From contig CALGLE010000021.1 in the NCBI GenBank assembly GCA_937930305.1, positions 36,366 to 100,365 on the forward strand: DNA of 64,000 bases, read 5' to 3'. The stretch is from an uncultured Granulosicoccaceae bacterium. Lineage in GTDB: Bacteria; Pseudomonadota; Gammaproteobacteria; Granulosicoccales; Granulosicoccaceae. Positions within the stretch are counted from its first letter, which is position 1; the number at the start of each line of letters is the position of its first letter. The position numbers and the translations under genes were made by a program. Positions 26,298 through 35,624 of the stretch are shown here, one piece after another. The notes below the pieces were generated by a model. The model searched no databases, was not told the DNA's origin, and saw nothing but the letters and a program-made list of their open reading frames with translations.

Positions 26298-27671
26298 CTA
26301 AACGTTGCGCATGAACCCTAAATTGCGCACATCGAAGTTGCTCAGAGTCGGTAAGGTTTGATTGAGTTCAGACTCATTCAGGCCCATCCAATTCAGTAAT
26401 GTGCCCGCGTATTGAGTGGCGCTGAGCGTAGGCAGGATGCGACCGTTACTGACTGAATCTGGGCCGTCGACAGACAGTCTGGGCAATGTGCCGTAAATGT
26501 CGCCGCCGTTCACCGCATCCCCCATCACCATAAGATGGTTGCCCCAACCGTGATCGGTGCCATCGCCGTTGCTGCTCAGTGAGCGACCGAAATCCGATGC
26601 GGCGAATGTGGTGACGTTACCCGCTTGGCCTAAATCTTCTAATGCGGATTGGAAGAATTGCATGGCGTTAGCTAATTCGGCAAACAATTCAGGCTGCTCT
26701 TTGTTCTGATTGTCGTGCACATCAAAGCCACTCATGTTCACAAAGAAAATTTGTCGTCGCATGCCCAGTTGCTCACGTGCGGCGATAAGTTTCGCCACCA
26801 TGCCTAGGCGTTGGGACAAGCTATTGCCTTCATCTGGGGCAATGCTGATGCCTTCATTTTGCGCAAGTACAGCGCCAAGTTCAGTGGTTACGTGCATCGC
26901 TCGCTGCTGAATCGCTGCGTATTCTTTAACAAATTCATGCTGTTGGGGCAGATCCTGCACTTGTCGAAAGGCATCGACACGTGCTTGTTGCCAGGGTTCT
27001 CCATTGGACATGCCTGAGTATTCCAGCACGCCGGTTTCTTTCATACTGTAAGGGCGCGATGTAAAACCGGTTTGCCAATGGTTACTGCCATCAAGCGTAA
27101 TGGAAGTTAAATGTTCTCTTTCTTGCATTTGTGCAAGAAAGCCTGCTGCTCTTGCACCCCAACCCTCGGTGCCACGACCACGACCTTGCAGTTGTTGCCA
27201 TTGCATTTCTTGGTCGGCGTGTGAGAAAAGCTGTGCAGGCAAGTCCACCGCTTTGTTTTTATATTGCTCCACACTGGTGGGCTGAATTAAGTTGCCCACG
27301 TTACTGACCATGGCCAGTTTCTGTTCTTCGAACAAACGCTGCAAAGGAGCGGCAGCTGGGTGCAGTCCCACGTTGGAAACATTGTTGCTGCGCGCGTTTA
27401 TCCCAAGTAGGTCGGCTTTAGGAACAGCCAATCCACCACGGGAGCGTTCGTATTCGTTGTATTCGGGGCCGCCGGTGGGCACCATGAGACTGAACCCGTC
27501 GCTGCCACCCTGTAAAAACAAGCAAACTAACGCTCGATAGTCATTGCCTGCGCTGGGGTCATTAGCGGCGTTGGCAAGTGTCCAGATAGGATTGCTACCT
27601 AGAGTAAGGCCTGCGCCGGTTATTGTTTTCGCTCCTAAAGACAGGAACTTGCGTCGATTTATGTTTGTCAT
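26298..27671 (-). CDS. DUF1501 protein with Tat signal
   Basis: The product is 457 aa. The N-terminus N-R-R-K-F-L-S-L-G is a twin-arginine export signal with a cleavage-like L-A-N-A-A at about 35. Family features include A-L-V-C-L-F-L-Q-G-G-S-D-G, F-S-H-A-D-Q-E-M-Q-W-Q and F-A-A-S-D-F-G-R-S-L-S-S-N-G-D-G-T-D-H-G-W-G-N-H. These resemble alkaline-phosphatase-superfamily metal sites. The family nearly always pairs with DUF1800, as here, where the DUF1800 gene lies 53 bases upstream. The pair is exported or periplasmic; its substrate is not known. Confidence 0.9.
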   Translation of the reverse strand: MTNINRRKFLSLGAKTITGAGLTLGSNPIWTLANAANDPSAGNDYRALVCLFLQGGSDGFSLMVPTGGPEYNEYERSRGGLAVPKADLLGINARSNNVSNVGLHPAAAPLQRLFEEQKLAMVSNVGNLIQPTSVEQYKNKAVDLPAQLFSHADQEMQWQQLQGRGRGTEGWGARAAGFLAQMQEREHLTSITLDGSNHWQTGFTSRPYSMKETGVLEYSGMSNGEPWQQARVDAFRQVQDLPQQHEFVKEYAAIQQRAMHVTTELGAVLAQNEGISIAPDEGNSLSQRLGMVAKLIAAREQLGMRRQIFFVNMSGFDVHDNQNKEQPELFAELANAMQFFQSALEDLGQAGNVTTFAASDFGRSLSSNGDGTDHGWGNHLMVMGDAVNGGDIYGTLPRLSVDGPDSVSNGRILPTLSATQYAGTLLNWMGLNESELNQTLPTLSNFDVRNLGFMRNV

Positions 27672-27724
27672 GGTGTCGTCTTTTTTTATTTTTAAGTGAC
27701 GAATACAGTCTATTTTTAATGATT

Positions 27725-29398
27725 CTAGCGTTGTATTGCTGCCTCAGGAGACGAGGCAATTAAGAAAATGGCATCAACCACCTTGTTGGATGCACGATTA
27801 GTATTTTCGATAAGATTCAGTGTTGCTGCACGCAGCCCTGGTGTCATGTTGCCACCCAACATGATTCTGTTTAGGTGGTTAACAAGTTTTTCTGGATTGG
27901 GTTCTAAGTCCATCTCATGATTAATGTTAATCGCTATCGCTTTAGAGTTAGGATCACTCATGTAGTTATTCGACCACAAGGTACTGGCCAATAAACGATT
28001 TGTTAACGTGATGATGGCTGACTCGTCAATAAGCTGCAGTTCAGGCGTTTTCAAATCTTGCATGTTGAGTGTGCCAGGTTGGCGATAGTCTGGTCGATAG
28101 AAATTAAACACCGTTGGCGAATTCAAAGGCGATTGACGCAATTCGCTGTGCACCCATCCATAGTTGAATTCACTGGAAATATGTTCTGGTTGAAACGCAC
28201 GCCATAAGTTAGTCACACGAATCAGCGGCTCTTTAACTTTACCAAATGTATTGGGATAGAGCTCTGCACCCAGCCGTGCTTCGCGATGCATCAAAATCGC
28301 TTTTACTGTGCTGCCCAATGAGCCCCTTTCACCATTAACATTGCTATCGAACACAGCGGCAACATCGCGAACGTACTCTGGCGATGGGTTGCTGGTTACT
28401 AGCCTTTGAATCAATTGTTGAGAGATGAACGGGCCCACATTGGGATGATTGAACACGCTATCCAATGCTATTTTTAAATCCTGTTCTGCTGATTGGCCTG
28501 CCGGAACCTTGATACCATTCAATAACGTTTTTTCGTCGGTATCGTGAAACTCTGGGAACGCCTTCATTGGTGTGATGTAGTCTTTCTTTCTCGGCCAGCG
28601 GAAATCATCTGCACTGGCAAACTGCCACCCGGTAAACACGCGCGCGTAGTTTTCAATCAATTCCTGATCGTAAGTAGGCAACGCCACGCCATCAGCATCT
28701 CGCTTCACCGTACCATTTGGGTTTAACTGATCCAGTCCGATAGTGAACAGTTGCAACAGTTCACGAGCAAAATTTTCATCAGCCCGCACATTATTTTCAG
28801 GCTCTGGCTTGCGGTTACCTTTCATGCTGAGGTATTCACCCATGACTGGGTTCAAGGTCACTTCCTCAAGCAACGTGCGATAGTTACCGAATGCATTACG
28901 CATTAATATGTCGTAGTAGTTGGCTAAACCGTACTGTTTTTCACTTAAGCTGCTTTTGCCAGAGACCACCAAGATTTGGCTTAGCGCGAATGCCACGCGG
29001 TTACGCAGTTGATCTTCGGCATAAACGCTGTGGCGCCACCAAACATTTACATATTCGTTCCATTGATTGATGTTGGCGTTATCCAATCCGTGGGTGAGGT
29101 ATGTTGCGGGTAACTGCATTTGCGCATCAATCCATTGTTCAGCAGTGGTTCCTTTTAGCGCATCCATATCTCGCAATGTGGGGCCATAGGTAGTCTGCGA
29201 TAGCAATCTGTGCACATCTGCGTCAGTCATGGGTGTGCTAGGTGCTGCATTCACAACTTCGCTGGCCGGCAGTGCTGGAGCAACTGCTGGATCTACATTC
29301 GTTTGTCTATCTGTGCTGGTGCCACCACCGCAAGCGGCTAGTACGGTGGTCGTTAGCAGCAGGGAGATTATTATTGTTTTTTTCATAACCTGCTTCAC
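27725..29398 (-). CDS. DUF1800 lipoprotein
   Basis: The product is 557 aa with a lipoprotein signal: basic M-K-K start region, hydrophobic run and lipobox V-L-A-A-C near residue 22. The DUF1800 domain covers most of the protein, with motifs L-L-S-Q-T-T-Y-G-P near its start, N-F-A-R-E-L-L-Q-L-F-T-I-G-L in the centre and V-F-N-F-Y-R-P-D-Y-R-Q-P-G later. DUF1800 proteins occur beside DUF1501 proteins and are thought to act together at the cell surface or periplasm; no biochemical role is established to my knowledge. Confidence 0.9.
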   Translation of the reverse strand: MKQVMKKTIIISLLLTTTVLAACGGGTSTDRQTNVDPAVAPALPASEVVNAAPSTPMTDADVHRLLSQTTYGPTLRDMDALKGTTAEQWIDAQMQLPATYLTHGLDNANINQWNEYVNVWWRHSVYAEDQLRNRVAFALSQILVVSGKSSLSEKQYGLANYYDILMRNAFGNYRTLLEEVTLNPVMGEYLSMKGNRKPEPENNVRADENFARELLQLFTIGLDQLNPNGTVKRDADGVALPTYDQELIENYARVFTGWQFASADDFRWPRKKDYITPMKAFPEFHDTDEKTLLNGIKVPAGQSAEQDLKIALDSVFNHPNVGPFISQQLIQRLVTSNPSPEYVRDVAAVFDSNVNGERGSLGSTVKAILMHREARLGAELYPNTFGKVKEPLIRVTNLWRAFQPEHISSEFNYGWVHSELRQSPLNSPTVFNFYRPDYRQPGTLNMQDLKTPELQLIDESAIITLTNRLLASTLWSNNYMSDPNSKAIAININHEMDLEPNPEKLVNHLNRIMLGGNMTPGLRAATLNLIENTNRASNKVVDAIFLIASSPEAAIQR

Positions 29399-29497
29399 GC
29401 ATACAATCGATACGGTTAGCGGGTCAGCTTTCGAAAAGTGGAGTTACTAATGGATTACGCTGTGATGTGGGCCGAATTGAGGTGCCCTGATTGTGAA

Positions 29498-30136
29498 TCA
29501 GGAGGCTGTCAAAGCCTCGACTTCATCAAGAATTGATTGTGGATTTATGTAATCAATACCAATAGGGTGAACTAGATGCTCCGGTGTGGAGAGAAACAGG
29601 CTAGGAAAGCCTTGTGCGCCTATCCTGGTGGCAAACGCTCGTTCATTCGCGTGCTCTTCGTGAACCGATTCACTATTCAACGCGGCGCTAAAAACGGTTC
29701 TGTCGCAACCGATGGATTGTGCAATATCAGCTAATACTTCGTGGTCTGACGGGTTCTTTGCCTCAAGATAGTACGCATGTTGAATGGCCGATATCATTGG
29801 CGCTTCAAAGTGTTCGTCTTGGCGTCGCGCTGCTATAACGGCACGGCAGGACGGCCAGGTTGATCGTCGTGGTGTGTTCTGGGTCCAGAATTCGTGATTG
29901 AATTGGGCGCCTGGAATACTTTGCTCAATACGTTTCCATGTGCTCTGCAGCATCGATTGCATATCTTGTGGCATAGGCACATCTGAATCTGGGGCAAGTC
30001 CACCGAGCAGCAATCGAACTTGAACAGATTCGCCTAATGATTCATTGACGGTTATCCAAGTGTTTTTAAACCCCCAGCACCAACTGCACATGGGGTCGTG
30101 TGCATGAAACAGGGTATAGGCAGAATCCGGGTTCAT
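29498..30136 (-). CDS. DsbA-family thioredoxin-fold protein
   Basis: The product is 212 aa without a signal peptide. The active site is D-P-M-C-S-W-C-W-G near residue 17, the C-x-x-C form found in cytoplasmic DsbA-like/FrnE-related proteins. The cis-proline loop appears as G-A-Q-G-F-P-S-L-F near residue 175. A helical insertion lies between. It should catalyse or respond to thiol redox reactions in the cytoplasm, with unknown partners. A small hairpin (29486-29502) overlaps the stop codon. Confidence 0.88.
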   Translation of the reverse strand: MNPDSAYTLFHAHDPMCSWCWGFKNTWITVNESLGESVQVRLLLGGLAPDSDVPMPQDMQSMLQSTWKRIEQSIPGAQFNHEFWTQNTPRRSTWPSCRAVIAARRQDEHFEAPMISAIQHAYYLEAKNPSDHEVLADIAQSIGCDRTVFSAALNSESVHEEHANERAFATRIGAQGFPSLFLSTPEHLVHPIGIDYINPQSILDEVEALTAS

Positions 30137-30167
30137 GGTGGCCTTATAAGCTTTTTGTTCTTATGCT

Positions 30168-31010
30168 TTAGGGTGTTTCTAGAGTGTCACTCATTTCGGT
30201 GTTATCAGCCTCAGATTCTAAACTCACAGTTTTATCGAAATCGCCGATGGCAACGGTTGCATCGGTTTCCAGCGAACTCACCGCCTCACGAAGTTCAATG
30301 GGTAAGTCGCGGTGATCAATCGCGATGGTTTCTTCACCATCTGTGATGGCATCCAGTAACGATTGACGCTCAGAGCGCAACTGATCCGTGCTTGCGTTCA
30401 AGGCAGTAACCTCTGATTCATAATCATTGTCGCCAGCCGGTGAATGTTCATTTTGATTCAGTGGACCTTTCAATACCGTCGTAGCATCCAAGGTTTCGTT
30501 GCCGTCTAAATCTTCATCTGAAGACGGTGCAATTCGACTGACTAAGGCTGCTGATGCACCCACACTGGCGGCGGCTGCGGCTAAATTCACATTGCTGGCA
30601 GAGGGTGTTTCGGTTAAACGACGAATCTCTTCATCTTTTTCGCGAATGATGGCTTGCAAGCGTTCGTTAGTTTCCAGCTGAGCTTGGTTGAGCTCAATGG
30701 ATTCACTGCGTGCTTTGTGAATGGAGGTTTCTGTGTCACGTAAAGATTCGTTGAGACTTTTGTTGTTGCCTTTCAGTGACTTTAACTCACCACCCAGTGT
30801 TTGAATTTGATCTTCTAAATTCTTAGAATCTTGCCGACTTGATTCTTCAAGTTTTGCATACCGTGCATTCGCATCCTGCTCAGCTTTAATCGCGTGTCGC
30901 TTAGCTATAGCTCGTCGCATGAGCCAGCCAATAAGAAGCCCGAGCAGTGCCGCCAGTGCAAGGCAGACAACAATTTCAACGAGCATGAAATTCAATGAGT
31001 CTAGGGTCAT
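30168..31010 (-). CDS. Membrane-anchored coiled-coil protein of unknown function
   Basis: The product is 280 aa. One transmembrane helix (about residues 10-30, V-E-I-V-V-C-L-A-L-A-A-L-L-G-L-L-I-G-W) is followed by basic residues. A long coiled coil (about 45-130) rich in E/K/Q/L/S comes next, then an acidic Ser/Thr/Asp-rich tail. The arrangement suggests the coiled coil lies in the cytoplasm. The start overlaps the upstream BON-OmpA gene stop by ATGA, so the two are translationally coupled and probably work together at the envelope. I recognise no named family. Confidence 0.7.
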   Translation of the reverse strand: MTLDSLNFMLVEIVVCLALAALLGLLIGWLMRRAIAKRHAIKAEQDANARYAKLEESSRQDSKNLEDQIQTLGGELKSLKGNNKSLNESLRDTETSIHKARSESIELNQAQLETNERLQAIIREKDEEIRRLTETPSASNVNLAAAAASVGASAALVSRIAPSSDEDLDGNETLDATTVLKGPLNQNEHSPAGDNDYESEVTALNASTDQLRSERQSLLDAITDGEETIAIDHRDLPIELREAVSSLETDATVAIGDFDKTVSLESEADNTEMSDTLETP

Positions 31011-32740
31011 CGGAATGAAAACTCGATTCTGCGGTTGGCCGCGCGACCTTCCGGTGTGTCGTTGGTGTCGATGGGAAGACTTTCGCCGTATCCGAACGAA
31101 GAAAGCCGGTACACAGAGATGCCGCGTGCGACTAGGAAGTCCCGAACTGCGTTAGCACGCTGTTGGCTGAGAGACAAATTGGTCGATTCATCACCCTGAG
31201 CGTCAGTATGCCCCTTTATCGCAATCGGCACGTTGGGGTAGTTAAGAAATAAATCAGCAATGTCATTTAGCCGGTCTCGGCTCTCATCAGTTAATACATT
31301 ATTACCACTGAAGAATAATATTCGCGTATCGGCCAGTGATAAGAATTCGGTATTGAGCGCTTCAGCAGCTAACTCCACCGGGTCGCGCGCAGCTTCGGCT
31401 TCTGCCAAAGCCTTCTCCTTAGCCTCTTCCTTAGCTTGAATGGCTATTTGTTCAGCTCGCGCTTTCTCGATAGCCGCAGCACGTGCCGCTTCTTCAGCTG
31501 CGGCTTTCGCTTCAGCGGCTTCTTGTTTCGCTGCTTCTTCAGCTGCTGCGGCTTTTGCTTCGGCGGCTTCAGCTTCTTGTTGTGCTTTTTGTTTTTCTAG
31601 TTCAGTCGCTTGTTCAGAATCGGGCTGGTCGGATTCTGCGTCGGTTTTTTCCGCACTGGTTGCGTCGGTATTGTCAGCTGCTGGTGCTGCGGACTCAGAA
31701 GCGGAATCTAGTGTGGGATCCACCCGTAGCCGATCGACCACGGTGTAGTCGGATAAATTATCGCGAACAGATTGTAGAATCGCTTGCTCTTGTTCACGCG
31801 ATGCAACCGAGCCACTTAATGTAATTTGCGTATCGAACACATCAATTGATGGCGCTTGGACTGCTTCCATAGCAGGAATAGAGGCGACCAAGCCATCCAA
31901 CCACGCCATGGGCTGCATCGTATCGCTAGTCTCTACATTGTTATTGACATAATTCAAATCAAATGTCGTCATTACCGTTTCTATAATGGGGCGTAAGCTG
32001 CGCTGCTCTTGAACACGCCCCGTAACTGTTAATGACCGATCGTCAACCACCACATTGAGTTCAGGTGGTTCTAAGGTGACTGCGGGTTTATTGTTGGTTG
32101 CAGAGTCGGTGTCATTTTGCGTGCTGGCTAGCTGATTATTATCCGTGCTTTCTGGTGTTGGCGCTGCATCGTTTTCACTCGCCTTTGGTGCGCTGGGAGC
32201 TGCAGCCGCAGTGATTTCTGCCTCAGGTTTGGCTTCTTCGACAGATTCTTGCGGCGCTTGTTCAACCTCTTCTACCTTTTCCGTCGCGTCGGGCGCTTCA
32301 TCCTCTTCAGCAAGTACGACGACATTGGCCGATTGACCGTCATCGTCTAAGTTAGCCGTGACGGGGGCTGCAACCAATTTCAGCTCATCGCTTACTCGTC
32401 TTACACCCGGTACCGCTTGCACGGCGGCAATAATGCCGTTTCGAGCCTGTGGGTCGCCCACCGCACCTGTTAGCTGGGCGGTGTAGCCGTTCATGGATAC
32501 GTTGATTGCTTCTGCGCTGCCGACTGGTAGGGCATTCACAACCCGGGATTGCAATTGACTTTCTAGCAAGGGTACGTGGCGCGCCACACAGAACCATGCC
32601 AGCGCTGCAAAGGCAGCAACGCCCACCAAGGCCCACAAAGCGGCCGACCCGCGTTGGCCAGAGAAGGGTTGTGGTCTGTTAATTCTTTGTACGATCACTG
32701 ATGTTTGCCAAAGGATGCAATGCGCAGTATACAAGGGCAT
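31007..32740 (-). CDS. BON-domain and OmpA-domain envelope protein with TolA-like helix
   Basis: The product is 577 aa. An inner-membrane anchor spans about 32-53. A BON domain (about 57-122) follows, then an acidic Glu/Ala/Pro linker (140-225), second and third BON-like repeats (about 226-270 and 296-342) and an Ala/Glu/Lys-rich helix (380-455) like the TolA stalk. The C-terminal OmpA domain (about 470-577) has I-K-G-H-T-D-A-Q-G and A-N-R-R-I-E-F for diaminopimelate binding. It should span the periplasm from inner membrane to peptidoglycan. The start is uncertain: ATG 32740 or GTG 32698. Confidence 0.82.
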   Translation of the reverse strand: MPLYTAHCILWQTSVIVQRINRPQPFSGQRGSAALWALVGVAAFAALAWFCVARHVPLLESQLQSRVVNALPVGSAEAINVSMNGYTAQLTGAVGDPQARNGIIAAVQAVPGVRRVSDELKLVAAPVTANLDDDGQSANVVVLAEEDEAPDATEKVEEVEQAPQESVEEAKPEAEITAAAAPSAPKASENDAAPTPESTDNNQLASTQNDTDSATNNKPAVTLEPPELNVVVDDRSLTVTGRVQEQRSLRPIIETVMTTFDLNYVNNNVETSDTMQPMAWLDGLVASIPAMEAVQAPSIDVFDTQITLSGSVASREQEQAILQSVRDNLSDYTVVDRLRVDPTLDSASESAAPAADNTDATSAEKTDAESDQPDSEQATELEKQKAQQEAEAAEAKAAAAEEAAKQEAAEAKAAAEEAARAAAIEKARAEQIAIQAKEEAKEKALAEAEAARDPVELAAEALNTEFLSLADTRILFFSGNNVLTDESRDRLNDIADLFLNYPNVPIAIKGHTDAQGDESTNLSLSQQRANAVRDFLVARGISVYRLSSFGYGESLPIDTNDTPEGRAANRRIEFSFR

Positions 32741-32862
32741 TGGCTAAGATTTGAATTCGACAGAGCATTGACACATTTTTCATGATTGACGGTGGCTTTG
32801 AACGCAATGCGGATGTTCCGTGCCTGATATCCTACTCACCCGGGAGCCGCACTGTTTATCCT

Positions 32863-33879
32863 ATGGTTAATCGTTACACTGCCCTTTTATCCAGTCTGGT
32901 GTTGCTGTGCGGGCTGCCGACCCAGGCGCATGCCTATGATGCGCTGCAGGTTTGTCGAGATCAGTCACCGCTCACCGATGATATCCACTCGTGTTTGGAT
33001 AACTACTTGGATTTGATGGACAGAAATCTGGGTGATTTAACCATCTACATCGATGGTGAATTACGAGGTCGAGAGCGTGCCGCGTTCAATCGGGCGCAAA
33101 ATTCGTTCTACAGCTACCGACGCGAGAATTGCCTCTGGTATCTCGAGATCGGGGGCCCGCGAGTCGAGGCAGAGCAAGTAGCAAAAAATTGCTTGGCCGA
33201 TATGTCGCAAAATAGACTGGCTGAATTACAGAGCCTTATTGCGAGTTATCAAAACCCGGGAATTAATGATCCAGCCATTGATCCGCTCAGCGCAACTGCC
33301 GACAGCGAAGCCACAGAAAACGAAGCGCTCGCCTCGAATCCAGAAGCAAACGAGCAAACGTCTGAGGGTGCCAGCGAATCAGCGACAGAATCGGCCAATG
33401 CGGAGGATGCAAATGCTGGTGGATTGTCTGCCTATCTGGGGCAATGGCAAGTGACCTGTACCGATTCAGGGTCAAAACGTTGCACTATCGATGTGCCGTT
33501 GGAGCCGCTGAGTGGAGAATCTTCAGGTTCCATCATGCGGGTGATACGTCGCACCAATGAACGCTCGATCGTGGAGTTGCATTTCCCAGGCGTTGAAATC
33601 AGTTCGCCAGATAAGATTTCCTGGCGCGTGGACAACTACTCATTCGGGGCAGTGCCGGGATCCATTATCAGTGTGAAGGCCGATATGCTTCGCCAAATAA
33701 TTAATGAGCGCAAATTTCTGCGTGATGATTTAATGCCTCTTTTTCGCAGTGGCTCAGAGGTGGGGATCACGGTGTTAGCCGAGGTAGACGGTTCTGAAGG
33801 TGAAGAATACGAAGCCACATTGTTAGGATTTTCTCGAGCTGTCACCTTCGCAGATGAGTTCATTGAAGGTGAACTGTAG
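32863..33879 (+). CDS. Secreted protein with LprI-like (DUF1311) domain
   Basis: The product is about 338 aa from the ATG at 32863, which gives a clean signal peptide ending T-Q-A-H-A; the longer frame from 32782 would bury it. Residues about 27-125 resemble the LprI/DUF1311 fold: C-x-D-Q-S, H-S-C-L-D, aromatic R-A-Q-N-S-F-Y-S-Y-R-R-E-N-C and the A-K-N-C-L-A-D-M-S-Q-N-R-L-A-E-L ending. LprI proteins are associated with lysozyme inhibition. A disordered Ser/Glu/Ala linker leads to a beta-rich C-terminal domain starting W-Q-V-T-C, faintly like IalB. The combination is unusual. It overlaps nothing and is followed immediately by the thiamine pyrophosphokinase gene. Confidence 0.68.
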   Translation: MVNRYTALLSSLVLLCGLPTQAHAYDALQVCRDQSPLTDDIHSCLDNYLDLMDRNLGDLTIYIDGELRGRERAAFNRAQNSFYSYRRENCLWYLEIGGPRVEAEQVAKNCLADMSQNRLAELQSLIASYQNPGINDPAIDPLSATADSEATENEALASNPEANEQTSEGASESATESANAEDANAGGLSAYLGQWQVTCTDSGSKRCTIDVPLEPLSGESSGSIMRVIRRTNERSIVELHFPGVEISSPDKISWRVDNYSFGAVPGSIISVKADMLRQIINERKFLRDDLMPLFRSGSEVGITVLAEVDGSEGEEYEATLLGFSRAVTFADEFIEGEL

Positions 33880-33881
33880 TA

Positions 33882-34559
33882 GTGGCAAAGCGTGCACTAG
33901 TGTTCGCTGGAGGGCCATTTAGCCAATACACCTTTCAACTTGCTTCAGCGCAAAACCCAGACATTGCCCAGGCTGATGTGTGGTGCGCTGATTCGGGGCT
34001 GGTGCATGCCTTAAGCTGTCATCTCACACCCAAAGTGGTGGTAGGTGATTGCGATAGTGTTCCACCTGAGGTTTTAGACGGGGCTGTGAGTGGTGGGGTG
34101 GAATTAATTCGTCATCCAGCCAATAAGAACGCCAGTGATTTAGAACTTACGTTTCGAGAATTAACCGCAGCCGCTTATACCGAAGTCACCTTGCTAGCCG
34201 TCTCCGGTGGGCGCACCGATCATTCATTATTTAACTGGATGTTGGCGTTGCAGCAAGACTGGCCGTTTCAATTGTTGGTTGTTGATGAGTCGATATCAGC
34301 TTATTTAATTCACTCTCAGGTAGCCTTTAACGCGAATCTAAAGCCCAACACCGTGGTGAGTTTATTGCCTAGAGATTCTGTATCTGGTGTGCGCACCGAA
34401 GGCTTGCAGTATCCGTTAAACGATGCGCGCTTAATGGGCGGAAGCACACTCGGATTAAGTAACCTGGTTGCGGAGACAGATACTGCGCAGGAAACGCGTG
34501 TACGTGTTTCAGTGGCGTCTGGTCGTTTGTTGGTATGTGTTGTTCATAATGATTCTTGA
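33882..34559 (+). CDS. Thiamine pyrophosphokinase
   Basis: The product is 225 aa. Family motifs are complete: C-A-D-S-G, V-V-G-D-C-D-S, K-N-A-S-D-L-E-L-T and S-G-G-R-T-D-H-S-L-F-N. These bind ATP/Mg2+ and thiamine to make thiamine diphosphate in the cytoplasm. The GTG at 33882 lies 2 bases after the preceding stop. A riboswitch-controlled thiamine importer is encoded 1.1 kb further on the other strand, so import and pyrophosphorylation are co-located. This is the bacterial/eukaryotic TPK type, distinct from ThiL, which phosphorylates thiamine monophosphate. Confidence 0.9.
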   Translation: MAKRALVFAGGPFSQYTFQLASAQNPDIAQADVWCADSGLVHALSCHLTPKVVVGDCDSVPPEVLDGAVSGGVELIRHPANKNASDLELTFRELTAAAYTEVTLLAVSGGRTDHSLFNWMLALQQDWPFQLLVVDESISAYLIHSQVAFNANLKPNTVVSLLPRDSVSGVRTEGLQYPLNDARLMGGSTLGLSNLVAETDTAQETRVRVSVASGRLLVCVVHNDS

Positions 34560-34582
34560 AGCATGTTCACGAGGGTTAAAGT

Positions 34583-35602
34583 TTGATCGATTTACGCAGT
34601 GACACGGTAACCAAGCCCAGTCAGCTTATGCGCAAAGCCATGGCAGAAGCTGAGGTAGGCGATGATGTGTATGGCGATGACCCAACGGTTAATCGATTGC
34701 AGGCTGTCGCGGCAGAACGCTTAGGGCATGAGGCCGCGCTATTTTTACCCAGCGGAACTCAATCGAACTTAGTGGCCTTGTTAACGCATTGTCAACGAGG
34801 GGATGAGTACATCGTGGGGCACGATGCGCATACTTATAAATACGAAGGTGGTGGTGCCGCAGCGTTAGGCGGCATACAGCCGCAACCGGTTGCCTTTCAA
34901 GATAATGGAGAGCTGTCCTTAGACGAGGTGGCCAGTGTCATCAAAGCGGACGATGTGCATTTTGCTAGAACGCGTCTACTGTGCTTGGAAAATACACAGC
35001 ATGGTCGTGTTCAATCGTTAAGCTATATGGCAAGCGCTAAAACCTTCGCTACTAAGCACAACCTAGCTCTACATTTAGATGGTGCACGCATGGGGAATGC
35101 GGCTGCGGCTCTAGGCCTATCTCTTGAGGCCGTGGCAGCTCCTTTCGATAGTGTTTCACTGTGTTTGTCTAAAGGCTTAGGCGCACCGGTGGGTTCTGTT
35201 TTGGTGGGCAGTAAACCCTTTATACAAGAGGCTACTCGATGGCGAAAAGTGACTGGTGGTGGTATGCGCCAGGCGGGTGTGCTTGCCGCCGCAGCTCTCA
35301 TTGCCATTGATGAAGGCTTTAACCGCTTGCCTGAAGATCATGCCCGAGCTGCCACATTAGCTGCGCAGTTGAACGCTATCGATGGCTTGTCGGTTCGAGA
35401 CGGCTGGACGCAAACCAATATGGTGTGGTTAGAGTTTAAGAAGAGTCATGGTGAGGCGTTGGCTGCTCATTGTAAGCAACACGGTGTGCTGATTTCGGCA
35501 TCCACCTACGGTGCCCGGTTGGTGACACATTTGGATTTGACTGATGAACATATTGAAGAATGTGTTTCGGTGATTCGGTCTTTTTTTAATGCAGCTCTGT
35601 AG
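34583..35602 (+). CDS. ltaE: Low-specificity L-threonine aldolase
   Basis: The product is 339 aa, the family length. This PLP fold-type I enzyme cleaves L-threonine/allo-threonine to glycine and acetaldehyde. Signature residues are the start [10 protein letters not shown]83 in D-A-H-T-Y, L-H-L-D-G-A-R in the centre and Schiff-base Lys197 in [11 protein letters not shown]. The TTG start at 34583 is required to retain the R-S-D-T motif and has GAGGG eight bases upstream. It ends convergently with thiQ, 22 bases away. Confidence 0.92.
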   Translation: MIDLRSDTVTKPSQLMRKAMAEAEVGDDVYGDDPTVNRLQAVAAERLGHEAALFLPSGTQSNLVALLTHCQRGDEYIVGHDAHTYKYEGGGAAALGGIQPQPVAFQDNGELSLDEVASVIKADDVHFARTRLLCLENTQHGRVQSLSYMASAKTFATKHNLALHLDGARMGNAAAALGLSLEAVAAPFDSVSLCLSKGLGAPVGSVLVGSKPFIQEATRWRKVTGGGMRQAGVLAAAALIAIDEGFNRLPEDHARAATLAAQLNAIDGLSVRDGWTQTNMVWLEFKKSHGEALAAHCKQHGVLISASTYGARLVTHLDLTDEHIEECVSVIRSFFNAAL

Positions 35603-35624
35603 TAGTGGCTATTCATTACCGAAG

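Noticed and set aside
31440..31824. Open frames on the plus strand rich in Ala, Ser and Leu
   Set aside because: They are mirror images of the Ala/Glu/Lys-rich helix of the BON-OmpA gene, where biased codons leave other frames open.
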